From Streptomyces sp. Isolate_45 (GTDB lineage Bacteria; Actinomycetota; Actinomycetes; Streptomycetales; Streptomycetaceae), in the NCBI RefSeq assembly GCF_024721315.2, contig NZ_JANFAK020000045.1, positions 1-55,907 of the forward strand: a DNA stretch of 55,907 nucleotides. Direction: 5' to 3'. Position numbers and translations under genes: made by a program. A model generated the notes under the pieces. That model saw only the letters and a list, made by a program, of their open reading frames with translations. It did no database searches and was not told the DNA's origin. This document shows positions 25,207 to 31,602 of the stretch, in pieces (the first letter of the stretch is position 1; each line of letters begins with the position of its first letter).

Positions 25207-25212
25207 TACCCT
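25207..25212 (+). promoter_or_regulatory. -10 element of the leuS leader transcript
   Basis: TACCCT lies 6 nt before the ATG of the leader peptide, so the leader would be translated as a leaderless mRNA. No clear -35 is seen. Confidence 0.55.
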
Positions 25213-25218
25213 GACGCC

Positions 25219-25257
25219 ATGCGTGCCGTACGCCTTCTGCTTACCGAGCCGCGCTGA
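25219..25257 (+). CDS. Leucine leader peptide of leuS
   Basis: A 12-codon frame encodes MRAVRLLLTEPR. Three consecutive leucine codons (CTT CTG CTT) occupy positions 6-8, two of them CTT, which is rare in Streptomyces genes. The peptide begins 6 nt after a TACCCT -10. It is followed by nested pairings (25248-25254 with 25300-25306 and 25264-25269 with 25289-25294) and an intrinsic terminator ahead of leuS. This is the layout of ribosome-mediated attenuation: stalling when charged tRNA-Leu is scarce would change folding and allow read-through into leuS. Leader peptides of this kind are known before amino-acid biosynthetic genes in actinobacteria. Confidence 0.75.
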   Translation: MRAVRLLLTEPR

Positions 25258-25332
25258 TCAGCACCGACCCGTCGAGCACCACGGATGAGGTCGGCATCGG
25301 CGCGGCGTCCCCTCCTGTGCGAGGGGTTTTTT
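25248..25332 (+). terminator. Attenuator region with intrinsic terminator upstream of leuS
   Basis: The terminator proper is a 6-bp CCCCTC/GAGGGG stem (25309-25314 with 25321-25326) followed by six T residues (25327-25332). Upstream lie two nested complementary pairs, a 7-bp pair (25248-25254 with 25300-25306) and a 6-bp pair (25264-25269 with 25289-25294). The left 7-bp arm starts only 6 nt after the leucine codons, where a stalled ribosome would cover it. Confidence 0.75.
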
Positions 25333-25382
25333 CGTTTGGGCAGGCAGAGACGGCAGAGACGATCGATGGAGCTTCAGAAATC

Positions 25383-28256
25383 ATGAGCGAGACGAACACC
25401 CCGGCCCCCGAGGCGGCCGAGGGGCACCGTTACACGGCTGCCATGGCCGCCGACATCGAGGCACGCTGGCAGGACGTATGGGACGCGGAGGGCACGTACG
25501 AGGCCCCGAACCCGACCGGTGACCTGGCCGGAGACCCCGCCGTGGTCGCGCGGCCCAAGAAGTTCATCATGGACATGTTCCCGTACCCCTCCGGCGCGGG
25601 CCTGCACGTCGGCCACCCGCTCGGGTACATCGCCACCGACGTCTTCGCCCGCCACCAGCGGATGACCGGCCACAACGTCCTGCACACCCTGGGCTTCGAC
25701 GCCTTCGGCCTGCCGGCCGAGCAGTACGCCGTGCAGACCGGCACGCACCCGCGCGTGTCGACCGAGGCGAACATCGAGAACATGAAGGTCCAGCTGCGCC
25801 GCCTGGGCCTGGGCCACGACAAGCGCCGCTCGTTCGCGACGATCGACCCCGAGTACTACAAGTGGACGCAGTGGATCTTCCTGCAGATCTACAACTCCTT
25901 CTACGACACCGACGCGCGGCAGGCCCGCCCGATCACCGAGCTGGTCGCCGCCTTCGAGGACGGCAGCCGTGAGGTCCCCGGCGGCCGCGCCTGGGCCGAG
26001 CTGACCGCGGGCGAGCGGGCCGACGTACTGAACGGCTTCCGGCTGGCCTACGCCTCCGACGCGCCGGTCAACTGGTGCCCCGGGCTCGGCACCGTACTGG
26101 CCAACGAGGAGGTCACCGCGGACGGTCGCTCCGAGCGCGGCAACTTCCCCGTCTTCAAGGCCAAGCTGAGCCAGTGGAACATGCGGATCACCGCCTACGC
26201 GGACCGCCTGCTGGACGACCTGGACGCGCTGGACTGGCCCGAGGCCATCAAGCTGCAGCAGCGGAACTGGATCGGCCGCAGCGAGGGCGCGCGCGTCGAC
26301 TTCGCCGTCGGCGACGCCGGTGCGATCACCGTCTTCACCACCCGCCCGGACACCCTGTTCGGCGCGACCTACATGGTCCTGGCGCCCGAGCACGAACTGG
26401 TCACCGCCGTCGTGCCGGCCGCCTGGCCCGAGGGCACCCACCCGGTGTGGACCGGCGGCCACGCCACCCCCACCGACGCCGTCGACGCGTACCGCAAGCA
26501 GGCCGCGTCGAAGTCGGACGTCGAGCGGCAGGCCGAGGCCAAGGACAAGACCGGCGTCTTCACCGGCGCGTACGCGACCAACCCGGTCAGCGGCGAGCAG
26601 GTCCCGGTCTTCATCGCCGACTACGTGCTGATGGGCTACGGCACCGGCGCGATCATGGCCGTCCCCGCCCACGACAGCCGCGACTTCGAGTTCGCGCGCG
26701 CCTTCGAGCTGCCGATCCGCTGCGTCGTGCAGCCGACGGACGGCCGGGGCACCGACCCGGCCGAGTGGGACGCCGCGTTCGTCTCGTACGACGCCACGCT
26801 GGTCAACTCCGCCGGCGAGGGCATCTCCCTGGACGGCCTGGGTGTCGTCGAGGCCAAGGCCGCCATCACCGACTGGCTGTCCGACCGCGGCATCGGCGAG
26901 GGCACCGTCAACTTCCGTCTGCGCGACTGGCTGTTCAGCCGGCAGCGCTACTGGGGCGAGCCCTTCCCGATCGTCTACGACGAGGACGGCATCGCCCACC
27001 CGCTGCCCGCGTCGATGCTGCCGCTGGAACTGCCCGAGGTCGAGGACTACTCGCCGCGCACCTTCGAGCCGGACGACGCCGCCTCCAAGCCCGAGACGCC
27101 GCTGTCGCGCAACGAGGCGTGGGTCGACGTCGAGCTGGACCTGGGCGACGGGGCGGGCGTCAAGCGCTACCGCCGCGAGACCAACACCATGCCGAACTGG
27201 GCCGGCTCCTGCTGGTACGAGCTGCGCTACCTGGACCCGCACAACGCGGACGCGCTGGTCGACCCGCAGATCGAGCAGTACTGGATGGGCCCGCGGGACG
27301 GCGCCCCGCACGGCGGAGTCGACCTGTACGTCGGTGGCGCCGAGCACGCCGTGCTGCACCTGCTGTACGCCCGGTTCTGGTCGAAGGTCCTGTTCGACCT
27401 GGGCCACGTCTCCTCCGTGGAGCCGTTCCACAAGCTGTTCAACCAGGGCATGATCCAGGCGTACGCGTACACCGACTCGCGCGGTGTGTACGTCCCGGCG
27501 GCCGAGGTCGAGGAGCGCGACGGCGGCTGGTTCCACCAGGGCGAGCCCGTCAAGCGCGAGCACGGCAAGATGGGCAAGTCCCTGAAGAACGCCGTCACGC
27601 CCGACGAGATGTGCGAGGAGTACGGCGCGGACACCCTGCGCCTGTACGAGATGGCCATGGGCCCGCTGGACGTCTCGCGTCCGTGGGACACCCGCGCCGT
27701 CGTCGGCTCGTACCGACTGCTGCAGCGCCTGTGGCGCAACGTGGTGGACGAGGAGAGCGGCGAGGTCACCGTCGTCGACGCGGAGCCGGGCGAGGACACC
27801 CTGCGGGCGCTGCACAAGGCGATCGACGGGGCCGGCGCGGACATGGCGGCGCTGCGGTTCAACACCGCCATCGCCAAGATCACCGAACTGAACAACTTCC
27901 TGACGAAGGCCGGCCGGCCGCTGGAGCGCTCCGTCGCCGAGCGGCTGGTGCTGCTGGTCGCGCCGCTGGCCCCGCACATCGCGGAGGAGCTGTGGCACCG
28001 CCTGGGCCACAGCGACTCGGTGGTCCACCAGGACTTCCCGGTCGCGGACCCGGCGTACGTCGTGGACGACACCGTCACGTGCGTCGTCCAGGTCAAGGGC
28101 AAGGTCAAGGCGCGGCTGGAGGTGCCGCCCACGATCTCCGGGGCGGACCTGGAGCAGCTGGCCGTCACCGACGCGGGCGTGGTCGCGGCGCTGGACGGCG
28201 CGGAGATCCGCAAGGTGATCGTGCGGGCGCCGAAGCTGGTGAACATCGTCATCTGA
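25383..28256 (+). CDS. leuS: Leucyl-tRNA synthetase
   Basis: Class I synthetase that charges tRNA-Leu. The 957-residue product has the HIGH-type motif HVGHPLGY in MFPYPSGAGLHVGHPLGY, the CP1 editing domain (about 270-480) with TTRPDTLFGATY and the GYGTGAIMAVPAHD editing motif, and the KMSKS loop as KMGKS near residue 735. The C-terminal anticodon domain includes ITELNNF and LAPHIAEELWHRLG. ATG at 25383 is chosen because it follows the leader terminator; the nearest GGAG (25368) is 11 nt away. Expression is probably controlled by the leucine leader peptide and terminator immediately upstream. A large hairpin follows the stop. Confidence 0.97.
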   Translation: MSETNTPAPEAAEGHRYTAAMAADIEARWQDVWDAEGTYEAPNPTGDLAGDPAVVARPKKFIMDMFPYPSGAGLHVGHPLGYIATDVFARHQRMTGHNVLHTLGFDAFGLPAEQYAVQTGTHPRVSTEANIENMKVQLRRLGLGHDKRRSFATIDPEYYKWTQWIFLQIYNSFYDTDARQARPITELVAAFEDGSREVPGGRAWAELTAGERADVLNGFRLAYASDAPVNWCPGLGTVLANEEVTADGRSERGNFPVFKAKLSQWNMRITAYADRLLDDLDALDWPEAIKLQQRNWIGRSEGARVDFAVGDAGAITVFTTRPDTLFGATYMVLAPEHELVTAVVPAAWPEGTHPVWTGGHATPTDAVDAYRKQAASKSDVERQAEAKDKTGVFTGAYATNPVSGEQVPVFIADYVLMGYGTGAIMAVPAHDSRDFEFARAFELPIRCVVQPTDGRGTDPAEWDAAFVSYDATLVNSAGEGISLDGLGVVEAKAAITDWLSDRGIGEGTVNFRLRDWLFSRQRYWGEPFPIVYDEDGIAHPLPASMLPLELPEVEDYSPRTFEPDDAASKPETPLSRNEAWVDVELDLGDGAGVKRYRRETNTMPNWAGSCWYELRYLDPHNADALVDPQIEQYWMGPRDGAPHGGVDLYVGGAEHAVLHLLYARFWSKVLFDLGHVSSVEPFHKLFNQGMIQAYAYTDSRGVYVPAAEVEERDGGWFHQGEPVKREHGKMGKSLKNAVTPDEMCEEYGADTLRLYEMAMGPLDVSRPWDTRAVVGSYRLLQRLWRNVVDEESGEVTVVDAEPGEDTLRALHKAIDGAGADMAALRFNTAIAKITELNNFLTKAGRPLERSVAERLVLLVAPLAPHIAEELWHRLGHSDSVVHQDFPVADPAYVVDDTVTCVVQVKGKVKARLEVPPTISGADLEQLAVTDAGVVAALDGAEIRKVIVRAPKLVNIVI

Positions 28257-28287
28257 GGGTGGTCCCCCGACGTGGGGGACATCCCGT

Positions 28288-28331
28288 AAGGGCAGGTTGG
28301 GGGTTCCACGGGAACCCCCGACCTGCCCTTG
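28288..28331 (+). terminator. Terminator after leuS
   Basis: A very long stem (AAGGGCAGGT plus GGGGGTTCC with the complementary half) occupies the 120-bp gap after leuS. Confidence 0.85.
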
Positions 28332-28376
28332 GCGTTTACGGTGGAGGGGAAGGAACCGGCGGAGGAAGGGAACCTC

Positions 28377-29150
28377 ATGGAGGCGGGCGCTTTGATCATG
28401 TTTGCCCTGTTGGTGCTGTTCGCCTTCTTGGGGCTGGGTGCCTGGGCCACCGTGAAGGTGGTGGGCGCGGCGAAGCGAGGCGTGGACCGTACGATCACGC
28501 AGGCCCGCAGGACGGTCGAGGACACGACCCTGAAGGCGAAGAGCTTCGGCCAGGTCGGGGTCACGGGGGCGCTGGCGCAGCTGCGACTGGACCTGCGCAA
28601 CTCCATGCGGGCCACGCAGCAGGCGCTGTACCAGGGCGTGCAGGCGGACAGCTCGCTGAAGGAGTCGATCGGCCTCTTCGAGCGGCTCAGCGCCTACGGG
28701 TACGAGCTGGACGACGAATTGAAGAGGCTGGAGCACGACCCGGACCGCAAGCGCATCGAGGAGAGCCTCCCGGACCTCCGGGAACGCACAGCCAAGATCA
28801 CGCAGGCCGCGGACTCGCTGCGCTGGGCCGCACGGGATCGTGCCCGCCGGTTCGCGGAGGACGACCTGGACCTGCTGTCGGCCCAGATCGGGGTCGAGTC
28901 GGACGCGCTCCGCGACTGGTCCCCGGAATCCGTCGACGAACTGGCGGCCGCCGCGGCCGCGTGGGACGCACAGCAGGCGGGCTCCGGATCCGGTTCGGGG
29001 TCCGGTGCCGCGCAGGGGGCGCCGGGTTCGCAGGAGCCCTCCGGGCGGACGGCTCGGGAGGCCCGGCCGCAGCCTGCCGCGCTGAATCCGCCGGCGCCCG
29101 AGGTGCGGTACCCGTGGCAGAAGACCCCGAGGCCCGAGGCGACCACCTGA
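28377..29150 (+). CDS. Membrane-anchored coiled-coil protein
   Basis: A 257-residue protein of unknown function. One membrane helix at about 4-30 (GALIMFALLVLFAFLGLGAWATVKVV) is followed by about 160 residues of heptad-rich helix containing DRTITQARRTVEDTTLKAK and LFERLSAYGYELDDELKRLEHD. The tail is disordered with a GSGSGSGSG run and Pro. ATG at 28377 has GGAGGAAGGG upstream and places the helix at the very N-terminus; the longer frame from 28329 would add 16 polar residues. It sits alone between the leuS terminator and a repeat-rich gap. The layout suggests a scaffold or a membrane tether with a cytoplasmic coiled coil; topology is not certain. Confidence 0.78.
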   Translation: MEAGALIMFALLVLFAFLGLGAWATVKVVGAAKRGVDRTITQARRTVEDTTLKAKSFGQVGVTGALAQLRLDLRNSMRATQQALYQGVQADSSLKESIGLFERLSAYGYELDDELKRLEHDPDRKRIEESLPDLRERTAKITQAADSLRWAARDRARRFAEDDLDLLSAQIGVESDALRDWSPESVDELAAAAAAWDAQQAGSGSGSGSGAAQGAPGSQEPSGRTAREARPQPAALNPPAPEVRYPWQKTPRPEATT

Positions 29151-29451
29151 GGGGTGGGGTTCGGCGTCGGGTTCGGGGTCGGGTTGCGGGCGTCGGGGGA
29201 CGGCGGGGTGCGTCCGGGGCGGCGGCCGACGGGTCGCGATTTCGTGGGCCCGGACCGTCGTTGGGTGGGCTCGGGCCCGGCATCTCGTGGGGTCAGGGCT
29301 CGGACCGTCGTTGTGGTGGGGCCCGGACCTCGTATTTCGTGGGGCTCGGACCGTCGTGGCGGTGGGGCTCGGCCTGCCGTTTTCGTGGGGCTCGGAGCTG
29401 GGGTTCTTCGTGAGCCGAGGGGCCGGGCTGCCGGATCGCCCCCGGTGGCGG
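29151..29451. repeat. Degenerate repeat-filled gap upstream of degV
   Basis: No gene is seen. The stretch holds four diverged units starting near 29240, 29282, 29334 and 29380, each opening with TTTCGTGGG or CTCGTGGGG and containing variants of CTCGGACCGTCGT. A shorter GGTTCGGCGTCGGG echo lies at the start. All frames are open or nearly so, but none has family character. Confidence 0.55.
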
Positions 29452-29457
29452 TAACCT
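29452..29457 (+). promoter_or_regulatory. Leaderless -10 element of degV
   Basis: TAACCT lies 7 nt before the ATG at 29465 with no ribosome binding site between. Confidence 0.55.
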
Positions 29458-29464
29458 CCGGCTC

Positions 29465-30310
29465 ATGTCCCGCCATGTCGCGATCATCACCGATTCCACG
29501 GCCTATCTGCCCCCACCGGCGATGGCGCGGCACGGGATCAGCTCCGTCCCCCTGACCGTGGTCCTGGGGGGCGAGGCCCTGGAAGAGGGCACCGAGATCT
29601 CCGCGCGCAGCCTCGCCATCGCCCTGCAGAAGCGCCGCTCGGTCACGACCTCCAGGCCGGGCCCGGAGGAGTTCGTACGCGCCTACCGGGCTGCCGCGGA
29701 CGCCGGTGCGACCGGCATCGTCAGCCTGCACCTCTCCGCCGAGTTCTCCGGCACCTACGACGCCGCCGTGGTGGCGGCGAGGACCGCGCCCGTACCGGTG
29801 CGCGTCGTCGACACCGGCATGGTCGCGATGGCCCTCGGCTTCTGCGCCCTCGCCGCCGCCGAAGCGGCCGAAGCCGGCGGCTCCGCCGACGAGGCCGTGG
29901 CCGCCGCGGAGAAGCGCGCCGCGGAGATGTCGGCGTACTTCTACGTGGACACCCTCGACTACCTCCGCCGCGGCGGCCGGATCGGGGCCGCGCAGGCCCT
30001 CCTCGGCTCGGCACTGGCGGTCAAGCCGCTGCTGACGCTGGACGGCGGGCGCATCGAGATGCTGGAGAAGGTCCGTACGGCCTCCAAGGCCATCGCGCGG
30101 CTGGAGGAACTGGCCGTCGAGCGGGCGGGTTCGCGCAGCGTCGATGTGGCCGTGCACCACCTGGCGGCCCCCGAGCGCGCGGAGAAGCTCGCCCAGCGGC
30201 TTCGGGAACGGATCCCGGGGCTGGTCGAGCTGCACGTCAGCGAAGTCGGCGCGGTCATCGGCGCACACACGGGCCCGGGGCTGCTGGCGGCGGTCGTTTC
30301 GCCGCGCTGA
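29465..30310 (+). CDS. DegV family fatty-acid-binding protein
   Basis: DegV/FakB-type proteins bind a fatty acid and, with FakA kinases, present it for phosphorylation. The 281-residue product begins VAIITDSTAYLP and has SVTTSRPGPEEF, HLSAEFSGTYDAA, VVDTGMVAMALGF and the LDYLRRGGRIGAA motif, all typical of the family. ATG at 29465 fits a leaderless transcript with TAACCT upstream. No fakA kinase gene is nearby, so the partner is outside the window. The gap to comEA contains simple repeats. Confidence 0.92.
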   Translation: MSRHVAIITDSTAYLPPPAMARHGISSVPLTVVLGGEALEEGTEISARSLAIALQKRRSVTTSRPGPEEFVRAYRAAADAGATGIVSLHLSAEFSGTYDAAVVAARTAPVPVRVVDTGMVAMALGFCALAAAEAAEAGGSADEAVAAAEKRAAEMSAYFYVDTLDYLRRGGRIGAAQALLGSALAVKPLLTLDGGRIEMLEKVRTASKAIARLEELAVERAGSRSVDVAVHHLAAPERAEKLAQRLRERIPGLVELHVSEVGAVIGAHTGPGLLAAVVSPR

Positions 30311-30315
30311 GGCGG

Positions 30316-30380
30316 GTGTGTCGGTGTGGGTGTGGGTGTGGGTGTGGGTGTGGGTGCGGGTGCGGGTGCGGGCGCGGGGT
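30316..30380. repeat. GGGTGT/GGGTGC hexanucleotide repeat
   Basis: About five near-perfect copies of a GTGTGG-type hexamer grade into GGTGCG copies immediately after degV. It lies between genes and has strong G-strand bias. Confidence 0.75.
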
Positions 30381-30451
30381 GGGAGTGGGGGCCGGGGCGA
30401 GCGGGGCGGGGCGTCGGGTTCTGGGAGCTGTCACCGGAACGGGTGGCCGGG

Positions 30452-30478
30452 TTATCCACAACATGCCTGATATCCACT
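30452..30478 (+). promoter_or_regulatory. Pair of DnaA-box-like sites upstream of comEA
   Basis: TTATCCACA at 30452 is a perfect match to the general bacterial DnaA box, and ATATCCACT at 30470 differs at two positions; their starts are 18 bp apart. They lie about 60 bp before comEA in an AT-richer patch. Whether DnaA binds here is unknown. Confidence 0.4.
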
Positions 30479-30528
30479 GGAATTGAAGGCTCCGAGCGGG
30501 GATCGGGATGCGGGCCTAGCGTCGTGGC

Positions 30529-31602
30529 ATGACTCTGCGAACGCGCTCCTCGCGCCACCCCGTAGCCTCCGTCACCACCAGTGGTACCGGCCGGCCCCGA
30601 CGTCCCGACGGCCGTCTGCGCGACCGCCGTCGTGCCCATCCCGACCCCGACCGCCTGCGGCGCCGAGCCGAGGCGCTGTTGTCCGGCGGCGCGGCCACGG
30701 GCGGGTGGGAACCAGGGGGTGGGCCGGAACCAGGGGGTGGGCCGGCGCCCGACCCACCGCCGCCCGACGTGCGGGGAAGCGCGGATGAGTTCGGCGTGCG
30801 GGATGAGGTCGGTGGGCCTGGTGTGGGGGGTGTCCGTGCCGAATCCGGGGTGTCGGGTGGCTCGGGTGAGCCGGGCGGGCCGGGCGGGCCGGGCGGGCTG
30901 GGGGAGGGCGCCGGTGGGTCGATCGGACCGGCCGGGCGGTGGCTCGCCGTGCGGGAGCGGCTGCCCGTGTGGGTGCAGGCCCGTTGCGGGGTGGAGCGGC
31001 GCACGGTGGCAGCCGTTGCCGTCGTGCTGGTCGCGGCGGTCGGATTCGCCGCCCAGCAGTACTGGTCGGGCCGGCCGCAGCCGGTGACAGCGCCCGCGGT
31101 GATCACTCCGGCCCCCGCACCGGCTCCCGGCCCGGCTCCGGTGCCCGTCGCCGCGGCCGGGCCGGGCGGGCGCATCGTGGTGGATGTGGGCGGCAAGGTC
31201 CGGGACCCCGGCGTGCGGAGGCTGCCCGCCGGCTCACGGGTGGAGGATGCGCTGGCGGCCGCCGGGGGAGTGCGCCCGGGCGCCGACACCACCGGGCTCA
31301 ACCGGGCCCGGATCCTCGTGGACGGCGAACAGGTACTGGTGGGGACAGCACCGCAGCCGCCACCGGTCGGGGGCGCTCCGGGTGCGGGCGCGGGTGCGGG
31401 TGCGAGTGCCGTGCCGCTGAGCCTTGCCAGTGCGACCGTTGAGCAGCTGGACGGGCTGCCCGGGGTGGGGCCGGTACTGGCCCGGCACATCGTCGACTTC
31501 CGGACCGCCCGGGGCGGATTCCGGGCCGTGGAGGAACTACGGCAGGTCAACGGCATCGGGGAGCGTCGCTTCGCCGACCTGCGCCCCTTGGTGCGGCCGT
31601 GA
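30529..31602 (+). CDS. comEA: ComEA family helix-hairpin-helix DNA-binding protein
   Basis: Membrane-anchored DNA-binding protein related to the DNA-uptake receptor ComEA. The 357-residue product has a disordered N-terminus of about 150 residues rich in Arg, Gly and Pro, one membrane helix near 162-182 (TVAAVAVVLVAAVGFAAQ), an SLBB domain (about 220-265, IVVDVGGKVRDPGVRRLPAG) and a C-terminal double helix-hairpin-helix (about 295-357, LPGVGPVLARHIVDFR and VNGIGERRFADL). ATG at 30529 has TAGCGT 6 nt upstream, fitting a leaderless mRNA. It overlaps the GTG start of comEC by 4 nt. Natural competence is not established in Streptomyces, so its role may differ. Confidence 0.9.
   Translation: MTLRTRSSRHPVASVTTSGTGRPRRPDGRLRDRRRAHPDPDRLRRRAEALLSGGAATGGWEPGGGPEPGGGPAPDPPPPDVRGSADEFGVRDEVGGPGVGGVRAESGVSGGSGEPGGPGGPGGLGEGAGGSIGPAGRWLAVRERLPVWVQARCGVERRTVAAVAVVLVAAVGFAAQQYWSGRPQPVTAPAVITPAPAPAPGPAPVPVAAAGPGGRIVVDVGGKVRDPGVRRLPAGSRVEDALAAAGGVRPGADTTGLNRARILVDGEQVLVGTAPQPPPVGGAPGAGAGAGASAVPLSLASATVEQLDGLPGVGPVLARHIVDFRTARGGFRAVEELRQVNGIGERRFADLRPLVRP

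Noticed and set aside
25374..28736. A 1120-codon minus-strand frame over leuS
   Set aside because: Antisense to leuS over its whole length; composition is that of a reversed GC-rich gene.
26075..29413. A 1112-codon plus-strand frame over leuS and the next gene
   Set aside because: Arg/Gly-rich shadow of leuS running across a terminator and a second gene.
30452..30478. A chromosomal replication origin
   Set aside because: Only two DnaA-like boxes and no dnaA-dnaN, gyrB or cluster of boxes nearby.
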